The position numbers and the translations under genes were made by a program. From the NCBI GenBank assembly GCA_949502235.1, contig CATBDC010000003.1, positions 1 to 64,000 of the forward strand: a DNA stretch of 64,000 nt. The letters are read 5' to 3'. Under the pieces are notes generated by a model. It worked only from the letters and a program-made list of their open reading frames with translations, made no database searches and had not been told where the DNA came from. This document shows, piece after piece, positions 43,585-52,638 of this stretch. Numbering within the stretch: position 1 is the stretch's first letter; every line of letters starts with the position of its first letter. The stretch is from an uncultured Lachnospiraceae bacterium (lineage in GTDB: Bacteria; Bacillota; Clostridia; Lachnospirales; Lachnospiraceae).

Positions 43585-43749
43585 TGCGAACCACGGATAG
43601 CTTGTTATCACTTTCTGTATATGTTCCACCTTATCTGAGCCGATAAAATAAAGCCATGCCTCCAGTTCGCTCACCTTTGCTTCTCTCCCTCTATTATCCA
43701 TGATATCAAGAAAAACATCAAGCGATATAAAATAAAAGCTTAACTTCCG
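43558..43749 (-). pseudogene. Rpn/PD-(D/E)XK transposase-nuclease fragment
   Basis: A minus-strand frame with no start codon encodes LDVFLDIMDNRGREAKVSEL and EAWLYFIGSDKVEHIQKV, resembling the C-terminal part of Rpn-family (PDDEXK_2) recombination nucleases, which read like LxAWLxFLxSDxPEDI. It is flanked by stops and lacks the catalytic domain. A relic. Confidence 0.5.
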
Positions 43750-43768
43750 CTACTAATCCAATTCAGGA

Positions 43769-44266
43769 TTATTTAAAACACCTTAACTCCTCAGGCTTTA
43801 TCCTCCGTATTATCTGCCTTTTTTCTATAATATACCTGTCTATAGGCTTCGTATTCTGAATTCTTTCTGATTCATCTGCTGTTTCAGGTCTGAACTCATA
43901 GATAGCTGCCTCATGGCTTCTGTATTCTTCCTTCTTTTCCTTCAGCTCTGCCACTACAGACTCATATGCAAAAGCAACTGTCAGATAATCGTCCGACACA
44001 GAATCTGCCGCCACATAGTTTGTTTCCCCGCAGATGTTTGTCCCCTTGCGGAACAAATGCAGGGCTTTTGGCAGAATCGGCGCTATCCACGGCCTCACAT
44101 CCTCCAGTGTATAGTACCGGACCTTTCCAATATCGTCCCCTCTCCTGAACAAATCATATAAAAGCTCATTATATGGTTCTTAAAGTGCATGCATGACATC
44201 CTCAGCAAGCATTTCCATTTTCTCGATATCAGCCTCTGTTATTTCAATCCTTTTACGCTCTGTCAT
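43769..44266 (-). pseudogene. Unrecognised gene interrupted by an in-frame TAA
   Basis: The minus-strand frame starts at the ATG at 44266, overlapping the phosphoesterase stop by four bases, and reads MTERKRIEITEADIEKMEML for 28 codons to a TAA (44180-44182). The same frame then continues for 137 more codons (EPYNELLYDLFRRGDDIGKV onward) to 43769. Coding character on both sides suggests one nonsense mutation in a 166-residue protein. No family recognised. A TTG at 44152 could restart translation, but nothing supports it. Confidence 0.7.
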
Positions 44267-45090
44267 TTAATCCTGTCCTTTCCTATCCTGACTTTTCTTC
44301 CATTATCCTGAACCGAATAATATGCGGCTTCCGTCTCATCATAGACAAGCAAAAGCAGTTTTCCATCTTTTTTATATACGCCTCCATCGATATAATAGTG
44401 ACTTGCTCCGTCATAAAAAACCTGGTGATATTCCTCATCATCTGCAAGCTCCCTGGTTCCTGTTCCAACATGACCGGCAATCACTGTCTTGTAAAATCTA
44501 CCGACAGAAGACGGAAATTTCCACAAAAACAATTCATCAGAAGTTCCCCACTTCCAGTACTCCCCCGCTTCCTCATCTACCCCGGCATGTACAAAGATCT
44601 GTGTATCTGTCTCGTAAACAGCTGGCAGACACTCCATCCATGAAATTAAGCCTTCATGTCCTGACAGTATCATATCCGCTGCTTCCCTGTTTATCGTTCC
44701 GAATGAACTTGTCCGGGCAATCTTTTCAAGAAACAGGTATTGCTGCTCTGATATAAACGTCCGGACAGTATTCGCCCCATATTCCATGTCTGTGCGCAGC
44801 CAGTCATTAAAAATCATAAGCTCTCCTGTTTCTGATGCATACGGGTTCCTGTACTCATTCATCCAGTCAAGAAACATTGCCTCGTGATTTCCCTTAAGCA
44901 CGATAACTTTGTCAGATCCATATTGCTTCTGCAGTTCATAAAGGTATTGAAGCACCTGAAAAGAGTACTGTCCGTAATCAATATAGTCGCCAAGAAATAC
45001 AATCCTGTTTTCTCCGGAAAGCTTCACCCAGCTCATTTTCTGCTTTAATTCATAAATACAGCCGTGAATGTCGCTTATGGCATAAATCAT
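44263..45090 (-). CDS. Calcineurin-like metallophosphoesterase
   Basis: 275 residues of the serine/threonine phosphatase / ApaH-like superfamily. The metal-site motifs are in order: SDIHGCIYEL (DxH), FLGDYIDYG (GDxxD), LKGNHEAMF (GNHE), then SGHEG and VIAGHVGTG. It hydrolyses phosphoester bonds; substrates could be phosphoproteins or dinucleotides. It starts one base after the stop of the 189-residue gene and overlaps the interrupted gene below by four bases, so the three form one operon. Confidence 0.9.
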   Translation of the reverse strand: MIYAISDIHGCIYELKQKMSWVKLSGENRIVFLGDYIDYGQYSFQVLQYLYELQKQYGSDKVIVLKGNHEAMFLDWMNEYRNPYASETGELMIFNDWLRTDMEYGANTVRTFISEQQYLFLEKIARTSSFGTINREAADMILSGHEGLISWMECLPAVYETDTQIFVHAGVDEEAGEYWKWGTSDELFLWKFPSSVGRFYKTVIAGHVGTGTRELADDEEYHQVFYDGASHYYIDGGVYKKDGKLLLLVYDETEAAYYSVQDNGRKVRIGKDRIK

Positions 45091-45660
45091 TCATATGTAC
45101 CTCCCCTCTGTATTTTTCCCCATTAGTCTGCAGTCAATCCATACATGAGCCGCATGAAAAAAATCCATATTTTCCGTTATGTATCCTATGACAGGCATAC
45201 AAATGTCCGTAAGAAACTGCACCTGGAAATCTACTATATAGGACATTGTCTCATAGAAGAATTTCTGCAGCATCTCATACCTTATAAGGGAGCCATTATA
45301 AATATCACCGTCATTCTCATTCAGTGCGAGCGTATGTCCGTATATTGCATTGCACTCATCATACTCATAAAATAGATGTGTATTAATATAATTTATTATC
45401 CGGGAGGCCCGGCTTATTTCTTCCTCATTCTGTTTTACCACAGGCTGACAGTAGTATGACTGGCAGTATACATGCTCTTCCCGGAATCTGAGAACGGTTT
45501 CAATATGTCCGGATATGACTTCTGGCGCGGGTACAGAAAAATAGATTGTATCGATACTGCCCAGTTCCTGTATACGCTGTCCTTCATTCAAAAGCCTGTA
45601 TGTTATTCCCTGGTTAGTGAAATATTCTATTATTTTTCTTTTTGCTTCTTGTTTATTCAT
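45091..45660 (-). CDS. Hypothetical protein, first gene of phosphoesterase operon
   Basis: 189 residues, soluble, with no signal peptide. The alternation of short helices and strands (KRKIIEYFTNQGITYRLLNE at the N-terminus; IETVLRFREEHVYCQSYY) resembles YbjN-like chaperone folds, but this is only an impression. It abuts the phosphoesterase start directly, suggesting a shared role. Confidence 0.7.
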   Translation of the reverse strand: MNKQEAKRKIIEYFTNQGITYRLLNEGQRIQELGSIDTIYFSVPAPEVISGHIETVLRFREEHVYCQSYYCQPVVKQNEEEISRASRIINYINTHLFYEYDECNAIYGHTLALNENDGDIYNGSLIRYEMLQKFFYETMSYIVDFQVQFLTDICMPVIGYITENMDFFHAAHVWIDCRLMGKNTEGRYI

Positions 45661-45811
45661 CTACCTTACGCCTTCCCTAATCTTATTTCGTTTTATTCAA
45701 GGTAATTTATTTTCATCCAGTTTCTCCTTTTCGGTCAATACTACCGCTATTTTCTGTAGAAGTACTTTTTCCAGTTTTCTGTATAATGTCTCTATGGTAA
45801 ATATACCAATA

Positions 45812-46016
45812 TCAACTATCCATGATTTCTGTAAGCGTCCGCGGTGCATAGCCCATATAAGGCATCATACATCCAACATTATACGCCTTTACATTACCAT
45901 CAACATTCCATCCCATATTTCGTATACTTTTCCGAAAACGGCCTTCCGTCAAAGTTTTTACCCTCACCAGTTACATTTTTATGAAACAGGTGAAGATCAG
46001 AAATATAATAGTTCAA
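45812..46016 (-). pseudogene. Metallophosphoesterase relic with internal deletion
   Basis: On the minus strand a TTG at 46016 after GGGGTGAG reads LNYYISDLHLFHKNVTGEGK, the DxH start of a small bacterial metallophosphoesterase. After about 35 codons a frameshift leads into AYNVGCMMPYMGYAPRTLTE, the usual C-terminal end of these proteins. The roughly 100-residue middle is missing. The rest of the 390-base gap 45661-46050 shows no gene. Confidence 0.6.
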
Positions 46017-46050
46017 TTTTCTCACCCCAGTTCATCATATCAAAATTTTT

Positions 46051-46758
46051 CTAATCCCACCACAGGACAAAAATCCCCTCTTCAATAAGCCTTTTCTTTA
46101 TAGTCTCATAATCTGCAATATCCAAAGCATTCGAAGGAAAATCTGAAATGTCCCGAAGCAAAGTCTCCGCATCTTTTTCCTCTAATTTCTTCTGACATCG
46201 GAACACTAACGTGTCATGTGATATTTCCATCAGCTGTGCTCCATATATTCCTCCCCATTCCCTCATTTTCTCAGCCATGATTTCAGATGTGGAACACTTA
46301 TTCCATCCGCCCCAGTTAACGCCCATCATCTCCATGATTTCTACGGTGTCATCCACCTTAAAATAAATGTCCATTTCCTCTTTTGTACTATCTGACGTCC
46401 ACGAATAATTTCCGTCGCATACCAGTCGTCCATTTTGTTCCGACACATAATCCCGCCAGAACCTGTATTGCCAGGCATCGTCTATTCCATACTTCACCTT
46501 TTTATATTTATCCAGTCCGACTAGTTCTTCCCATAGGCTTTCCGGGTCTAACGTCTCAAATTCTCCTAAATCTTTATCGAACCCTTTTATCGTAAGTTCC
46601 GTGTGAGGACTCTGTAATAGTATTTCATATTCATGTTCGCGATCTTCAAGAACCCCTTTATAGGCCGCTTTTAAATCCGTAATATCATCGTAAATTCCTA
46701 TGATCTCATCCCCATCGAGGCTCCCCGGAAAATATAATAAAAACAATCTCGTTTGCAT
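46051..46758 (-). CDS. Hypothetical protein (DUF4253-like C-terminus)
   Basis: 235 acidic residues. The C-terminal ending EEGIFVLWWD resembles the LWWD end of DUF4253 proteins, and LMEISHDTLVFRC suits that domain; the N-terminal part is unfamiliar. No signal or membrane span. GGAGAAT lies just upstream of the start. Stand-alone gene in an accessory stretch. Confidence 0.65.
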   Translation of the reverse strand: MQTRLFLLYFPGSLDGDEIIGIYDDITDLKAAYKGVLEDREHEYEILLQSPHTELTIKGFDKDLGEFETLDPESLWEELVGLDKYKKVKYGIDDAWQYRFWRDYVSEQNGRLVCDGNYSWTSDSTKEEMDIYFKVDDTVEIMEMMGVNWGGWNKCSTSEIMAEKMREWGGIYGAQLMEISHDTLVFRCQKKLEEKDAETLLRDISDFPSNALDIADYETIKKRLIEEGIFVLWWD

Positions 46759-46918
46759 TATATTCTATTCTCCTTTCCGTTCTTCATATATGCTAAAATT
46801 TATTCATCTTGTTTTGTATCAATAATAACAAATTTATTCTTCAATTACAAGCAAAAAGTCATCAATTTTCTTTATCTTTTTTCTTTTTTATGCTAACATT
46901 TCTAACAGAGGTGAAATC

Positions 46919-47431
46919 ATGAATTACACATATACAATAAAACTCCAGCTGGCATATACCAACAGCAATGTACAGTTTAACCGTGAGCCGTTCAGGCAGA
47001 CGCTCCTTGATGCCGCAGATGCCTATAATCTCTGTTCGGGTGATGCTCCTAACCCCAAGAGCATATATATCGAGAATATCTACTCAAGCTCTTTTACCGT
47101 TGTACTGACCAGTCAGAATGAGCTTACCGTCCCTGGGAAGGCGCTCCGGGCCTTCTCTAAAATTGTGGTAGATTCCGGGGTGTTTTCGGAATGTATCAGG
47201 CATGCAAAACTGTTTACCACTTACACCCTCACAGACATTTCAACAAACAAAGATGAAAGTCCTGACCCTGGTATGATATCTGATGCTGCCCTTATTAAGG
47301 CGTTGGTTGATTATGCGCTTAATAAAACAGAAATGGACTCAACAACCTATAACCGCAAGCGAAATGCCATGACACATATGAAACAGATTGCGCTTGAAGC
47401 AGGGATATTGTCTTGTGAAGATGGATTCTAG
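46919..47431 (+). CDS. Hypothetical protein
   Basis: 170 residues, no recognised domain. GAGGTG lies seven bases before the ATG. The composition is normal for a cytoplasmic protein and the C-terminal third is helical. A terminator follows. Divergent from the DUF4253-like gene, with 160 bases between them. Confidence 0.65.
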   Translation: MNYTYTIKLQLAYTNSNVQFNREPFRQTLLDAADAYNLCSGDAPNPKSIYIENIYSSSFTVVLTSQNELTVPGKALRAFSKIVVDSGVFSECIRHAKLFTTYTLTDISTNKDESPDPGMISDAALIKALVDYALNKTEMDSTTYNRKRNAMTHMKQIALEAGILSCEDGF

Positions 47432-47481
47432 ACAAAATAATATTATAACTGGAAATATTATTCCAAATTTATTAAGACACT

Positions 47482-47512
47482 GCGGCCAGCTATACCAGCT
47501 GGCCGCTTATCA
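47482..47512. terminator. Bidirectional terminator
   Basis: Perfect 10-base arms GCGGCCAGCT / AGCTGGCCGC around ATACC lie between the convergent hypothetical gene and the GH32 gene. Confidence 0.75.
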
Positions 47513-47523
47513 TTCTATTACCT

Positions 47524-49005
47524 TTACTCACACGACTCAAGTCCATATGCTTCGATATCCGTTACTGTTACCTTCCCCCCACAGGCACACATCTTTATTC
47601 CATTCTGCTCATTGCCTGCAAAGATATTATTCGAATGGTTATTCTGGTAATTATCTGTAAATATCTCGATAGAACTCTGATCGGAGAAAATGTGTACGTC
47701 CAGTTCTTTCTTTCCTGCCAGATACATCACACTATGGGAGGTTCCCACACTCCAGTCATCGCTATTGCTTCGATCTACAGACAGCTCTGCATGCCCGAAA
47801 TCAAAGGTACATACTATCTTCTTCCCTGCGCCGCACCGGAGATAAAGCAGCAGCTTATCTGCATCTGTATTTTCAAAATCAATTTTGAACCTCAGCTCAA
47901 AGGACACGCCGTCTCCCGCTTTAATCTCTGTTTCCTCTGCCCCTAACACCAATTCAGCTTGACTGCTTCCGGCTGTCCGGATAGATTCCAGCTCCTTTAT
48001 TGGCAGAAACTTAAGCGTTCCGTTCTCTGTCATCTGTACTTCTCTTACAATATTAAATGAGCCGCACCATCCTTCCTTGTACGCCGGTCCCCAGTCCTTC
48101 CAAAAGGGCATCCAGTCCCAGCAGTTTGCCCATGCCACTATAAGTCTGCGGCCATCCGGCGCTGTAAAGGACTGGGGAGCATAGTAATCATAGCCCCAGT
48201 CAATCTCCCCATTTATCTGATAGGAAAATTTGCCTGTCTCATAATCAAAATCACCTACCATATATACTACAGTACGTTCTCCTGCTCCCATTGGGGACAC
48301 TGTCAGCACGTATTTATCTCCTAACTGATAAAAATCCGGACACTCCCACATATATCCCCACTCTCCCCGGCTCTCTGCCAGAACACTGAAGAATTCCCAT
48401 CGGAGCATATCATCAGAGCGGTACAAAAGCGCCTGTGCTTTATTATCTCTGCTGGCGCCGCAGACCATATAATAAGCATCTCCATGCTTCCACACCTTCG
48501 GATCCCGGAACAGATGGGAAGGAACTCCCTCCGGCGGGGTCAGAACAGGATTTCCATCATATTTCTCAAAATGTATCCCATCCTCACTGTAAGCGATACA
48601 CTGGGTCTGCTCAAATCCCTTTCCATCATTCGTAACGCCTGTGTACATCAAATATAGTTTGCCATCATATTCGATAGCGCTTCCCGAAAAGCAGCCGCCC
48701 CGCATATAGTCATCGTATGCTTCACTTGGCGCAAGAGCCAGGGGAAGATACTCCCAGTGGAGCATATCATTGCTTACCGCGTGACCCCAGTGCATATAAT
48801 CCCAGTGTCCATAATAAGGATTACACTGGTAAAAGAAATGATACTTTCCTTTATAATAGATCAACCCGTTGGGGTCATTGATCCATCCCGTCTCACCCAT
48901 AAAATGATAGCGCTGACGCATTCTCCCATTTTTTACTGTTTCTCTGTTCTCGTCAATTGCACGCTGGGCCCTCTCAATGTTACGCAGCATTAATTCCTTA
49001 GACAT
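47524..49005 (-). CDS. GH32 beta-fructosidase (sucrose-6-phosphate hydrolase-like)
   Basis: 493 residues. All three GH32 acidic motifs are present: WINDPNG with nucleophile Asp44, FRDP with Asp168, and WECPDF with acid/base Glu221. The five-blade propeller is followed by a C-terminal beta-sandwich (about 350-493). Cytoplasmic, as there is no signal peptide. Sucrose-6-phosphate hydrolases look alike, but no PTS is nearby; beside GH172 and GH91 the more likely job is to cleave inulobiose or other fructose disaccharides to fructose. GGAGG precedes the start. Confidence 0.92.
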   Translation of the reverse strand: MSKELMLRNIERAQRAIDENRETVKNGRMRQRYHFMGETGWINDPNGLIYYKGKYHFFYQCNPYYGHWDYMHWGHAVSNDMLHWEYLPLALAPSEAYDDYMRGGCFSGSAIEYDGKLYLMYTGVTNDGKGFEQTQCIAYSEDGIHFEKYDGNPVLTPPEGVPSHLFRDPKVWKHGDAYYMVCGASRDNKAQALLYRSDDMLRWEFFSVLAESRGEWGYMWECPDFYQLGDKYVLTVSPMGAGERTVVYMVGDFDYETGKFSYQINGEIDWGYDYYAPQSFTAPDGRRLIVAWANCWDWMPFWKDWGPAYKEGWCGSFNIVREVQMTENGTLKFLPIKELESIRTAGSSQAELVLGAEETEIKAGDGVSFELRFKIDFENTDADKLLLYLRCGAGKKIVCTFDFGHAELSVDRSNSDDWSVGTSHSVMYLAGKKELDVHIFSDQSSIEIFTDNYQNNHSNNIFAGNEQNGIKMCACGGKVTVTDIEAYGLESCE

Positions 49006-49023
49006 ATATATCCTCCAAATTAC

Positions 49024-50367
49024 CTATTTATACTCATCACGGAGTTTCTTTGCAAACTCCGTATTCAGCCTGGACTCACGCCTCGCCTTTTCTTCCTTGA
49101 TACGGAATTGTTCTTCCCTCGCCGGGGCATACTCCCCCCACCGTTTTTCCCATGACTGTCTTGCCGCCTTCATTTCCTCTGTGAGCTCCGGCATTCTTAA
49201 GTTCCTGTCAGAAAGCTTTGGCACATTCGGAAGCCTCTCTTCTACCGGAAGAATCGTAAGCTCATCTTCTGTGGGCAGTGTCTGATACCAGTAAGCTGTA
49301 GAACTCCAGTCATCAGACAGATGATTTGCATGTCCATGCTCTATCGTTACCCTAAGGCTCTTCTCGAAACGCACCGGATCTGTAATATGAAAACGATAAG
49401 ACACCTGAAAACCATCCGTATCACCTTCATGAACAATCGTTCCGAAGAAAGGATACGCGTTCCTCTGCATTCCCCATGCATGATTAAAGTAGTCCTCCGT
49501 TCCAGTTCCGTTAAGGCTCGGATATTCCTCACCGTCAATGAAGAACATGTCATTCCCCTCGCCCCACCAGCTTCCCTGATAGTGCTTAACTGTCAGATTA
49601 CATCCTACATAATGTCCTGTTCCCTTTACATCAAGAACTGTATAATTTCCTTCTCCTTTAAAATTGGTCACATTATTAACCTCCGGAGAATTTGTCTGTA
49701 CATCCGGCCCCCATCCGTCACATGGATTTTCACGTCTCCAACAGGAATGGAAATAAGCCGTATTTTCATCCAATGGCTCCTTATACATCTCATAATCAAT
49801 ATTAAAATACAATATAAACGGAAGCTCATTCTCGTTTACGATCTCAATCCTTTCCTTCTTATTAAACGGCATCGGAAAATAGCAGGATACAGAACACGGC
49901 GCTCCATATCTTCCTGCTTCCTCCGGCTTCAGTGATACATTAAATGGCAGAGAACTGAAGTTTCCAGGATAACAGTTTCCTATACAGAAGAAATCACCCA
50001 AAGGAGCCAAAACACTTGAAGTATCCTGATCATCCCATGTAATTTTAATCAAAGCCTTCCTGTAATAAAAGGGATCATAATCATCCCAAATAACACCAAG
50101 TGCAGGATGAATCTCCATAACCGGCGCTGCCGATGCATTTAATACCGGGTCAAGAATACTCGGAGCCTTCACCCTGCGGCATGAAGAGGTCATCCAGATA
50201 TGGGTAATACATCCCGGCCCCTCTACTTCTCCAAGTACGATGCTCTCCTTTGCTGGAATCTCCCAGTAATCCTGATTTTTACCCCTCTGATCCCAGCTTG
50301 CAAGCCTTCCGTTTCTTGCCTTCTTAATCGTTGTCAGATCCTGGAACAGTCCTGATACCTTACTCAT
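49024..50367 (-). CDS. GH172 (DUF2961) enzyme, candidate difructose dianhydride I hydrolase
   Basis: 447 residues of the DUF2961/GH172 family, recognised by PGCITHIWMTSS near the start, WWGEGNDMFFIDG and NGTGTEDYF. Two glutamates, Glu270 (GEGND) and Glu291 (GTGTED), lie 21 residues apart at the positions I recall for the catalytic pair of the characterised bifidobacterial DFA I synthase/hydrolase. Family members also include arabinofuranosidases. The GH91 and GH32 neighbours favour a difructose dianhydride or alpha-fructofuranoside substrate. It lies 18 bases before the GH32 gene and is cytoplasmic. Confidence 0.85.
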   Translation of the reverse strand: MSKVSGLFQDLTTIKKARNGRLASWDQRGKNQDYWEIPAKESIVLGEVEGPGCITHIWMTSSCRRVKAPSILDPVLNASAAPVMEIHPALGVIWDDYDPFYYRKALIKITWDDQDTSSVLAPLGDFFCIGNCYPGNFSSLPFNVSLKPEEAGRYGAPCSVSCYFPMPFNKKERIEIVNENELPFILYFNIDYEMYKEPLDENTAYFHSCWRRENPCDGWGPDVQTNSPEVNNVTNFKGEGNYTVLDVKGTGHYVGCNLTVKHYQGSWWGEGNDMFFIDGEEYPSLNGTGTEDYFNHAWGMQRNAYPFFGTIVHEGDTDGFQVSYRFHITDPVRFEKSLRVTIEHGHANHLSDDWSSTAYWYQTLPTEDELTILPVEERLPNVPKLSDRNLRMPELTEEMKAARQSWEKRWGEYAPAREEQFRIKEEKARRESRLNTEFAKKLRDEYK

Positions 50368-50418
50368 ATATTTTCTCCTTTACATAATATTTTTTCTTTG
50401 AACCAGCCTAATCTCAAA

Positions 50419-51108
50419 TTAACCCTTAACTGCCCCCGCAGTCATACCTTCCACAATATTTTTCTGGAAAATTCCATAGAAGATAAGTTCCGGTATAATA
50501 ATCATAACACTGGATGCCACGATTCCGCCGTAATCAACTGTATAGGTGCCCTTAAAGAAGGATGCCCCCATGGACAATGTATAATCCGACACATCTCTTA
50601 ACATAACTGACGCAAACGGAAATTCATTCCAGATATACAAAACATTGAATATCACAACCGTAGCAATCACAGGCTTTGTCATAGGAAGTATGACCCTCAC
50701 CATAAGATCCCATATATTGCACCCGTCAATAATTGCCGCCTCATCAATCTCCGCAGGAAGAGATTTCAGATATCCTACAAGCAGGAGAGTATTAAAGGAA
50801 ATGGAAGTAGCAATATACGGAAAGATCAGCGCAAGCTTCCCTCTAAGTCCGAAAAACACGTTGATCTTATATACCGGGAACAGCAGAAACATGACCATTG
50901 TGTTTTTTAAGGAAATCCAGAATATTTCATCCTGGAACAGCCTTACATAATTTTTCAATCCGATAAATTTTGCCTGCCCGATTCCCGAATATTTTGTGAA
51001 GCTATACCTTACTGCTACCACGATAGGCAGCATAATAAAGATACTATAGACAAGAAGTGTCGGAATCATAAGGCCTATCTTATATTTTTTCTTACTTAAC
51101 CAGTGCAC
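50419..51108 (-). pseudogene. Chimeric ABC permease (fusion of two permease genes)
   Basis: Only 229 residues, where sugar permeases of this type have 275-300. The first ~70 residues (IGLMIPTLLVYSIFIMLPIV; FIGLKNYVRLFQDE) match the start of the first permease (MsmF-like). The rest, from about FLLFPVYK, with the EAA loop IDEAAIIDGCNIWDLMVRVI and the end IVEGMTAGAVKG, matches the second permease (MsmG-like). An in-frame deletion of the 3' part of one gene and the 5' part of the next explains this. It is probably non-functional as a transporter. Confidence 0.75.
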
Positions 51109-51198
51109 AGATTTCCCCCGTCTTTCTTATGCTTTTTCCTTCAGTTCCTCCCCGGCGCCGCGCAAAATGCCGGTGCCGGGATATTTTTATCTTACAAA

Positions 51199-52502
51199 CT
51201 ATTGGCTGTTAGCTAAAGCTGCGTCAATCTTGTCAAGAGCCTCTGCCGGCTGATATGTTCCCTGCAGCACACCGAATATTCCATCATACAATGCTTCCTG
51301 GACTGCAGAGGATACAGTAAGGTCTGGCGCTGCTTCCGGACTCTTCCATCCATTCGCAAGAGCTTCAATCATAACGTTCATAGCATACTGGCTGTCAGAA
51401 GCCGCCAGTCCTTCATAGCTTGTAGCCGGGAAGATAGACCCTTCATAGGAAATCTTTGCCGCCTCTTCCCCGTAATAGAACTTCAGGAATTCATATACTC
51501 CTTCTTTTAAATTCTCATCATCAGCAATTGCCGCACTCACACCAATCGGAGCTGAAGGTACCTTCATAACAATCTCCTGATTGCTCTGTGTATCAGTAAA
51601 TCGTGGTCCCCACCAGAATCCAATCTTATCTCCAATATTTTCATCAAATTCGGCACAATCCCACTGTCCGGTTCCGAACATTGCTGCTTTCCCCTCATTG
51701 AATAACTGCTTGGCGTCAAAATACTCAATCGTAGCCATATTCTCTGGGAACGCACCTGCTTCTTTCATACCCTGAAGCTTCTCAAAGCAGGCCGTAAGCT
51801 CTTCATTATTGAATTTGTCACTTCCGCCTAAAATGTTTTCAATATTATCTTCCCATCCGTATCTTGCAAGGAACTCATTGAACTCCCACATTGCAAACGC
51901 ACTGTTCTTGCTCCCGATTGCAAGCGGTGTAACGCCGCTGTCCTTTAACTTCTTAATCATCTCAATAAATTCTTCATAGGTCGTCTCGTCTGTGGGATAT
52001 TCAACCTCTGCTTTGTCAAACAACTCTTTGTTATAGAAAATACCCTGTACATTACACTGGTACGGAAGCCCGAACTGTCCATTATCATCCTTAAATGCTG
52101 CTTCCATGCCGCCAAGAGCTGTTTTGACCTCTGCATTTCCATCAAAACACCTGCTTCACTGTACTCTGAAGCCTCTGAACCCTCAATCCAGAAAATCTGC
52201 GGCAATGTTCCGTCCTCAGCCTTCAGCTTCATATTCTTTGAATGAGTCTCTGTATCTGCCGCTTCAAACTCAACTTTATACTTTCCGTCATTTGCTTTAT
52301 TAAAAGCTTCAACAATATTATTCGTAACCGCTTCCTGCTCTGCCGGATTCGCTACATGGATACCAAATTTAATAACTGTCGCGCCGCTTTCATCGGCCGT
52401 GGCTTCTTCAGAGCCGCCTCCAGAGCAGCCTGTTATCAGGCCAAGTGTTAACGCTGCGATTGTTACTGCTGATAATACTCTTTTGAAATTTTTGTTTTTC
52501 AT
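51199..52502 (-). pseudogene. Sugar-binding lipoprotein gene, frameshifted
   Basis: The first part (from 52502) has a lipoprotein signal with lipobox LITGC and a family 1 solute-binding start (TVIKFGIHVANPAEQEAVTN). The frame is lost near 52140, just after SEAGVLM, and the rest of the protein continues in another frame from about 52107 (MEAAFKDDNGQFGLPYQCNV) to the normal end at 51199. One small insertion or deletion would restore a protein of about 433 residues. First gene of the fructan operon after the operator at 52602-52615. Confidence 0.85.
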
Positions 52503-52601
52503 AATTTTTCTCCTTTTTTATTATTCTTTTTTATTTCTGTACTCGATGAACTAAACTTTTCACGGCAATATCTTTCTCTGGTGGCTTTTATGCCAAAAAT
52601 A

Positions 52602-52615
52602 TGAAACCCGTTCCA
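52602..52615. promoter_or_regulatory. LacI operator at the ABC/GH172/GH32 operon
   Basis: TGAAACCCGTTCCA; reverse complement TGGAACGGGTTTCA. It matches the two sites upstream of the GH91 gene (consensus TGGAACNNGTTNYA). On the minus strand it lies between a TTGCTT and a CATATT box 16 bases apart, the classic place for a repressor. Confidence 0.65.
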
Positions 52616-52638
52616 CAAAAAGCAATAATTACCTTAAT

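Noticed and set aside
47524-49005. Sucrose PTS locus based on the GH32 gene
   Set aside because: No sucrose PTS permease is present; the neighbours are GH172, GH91 and ABC genes.
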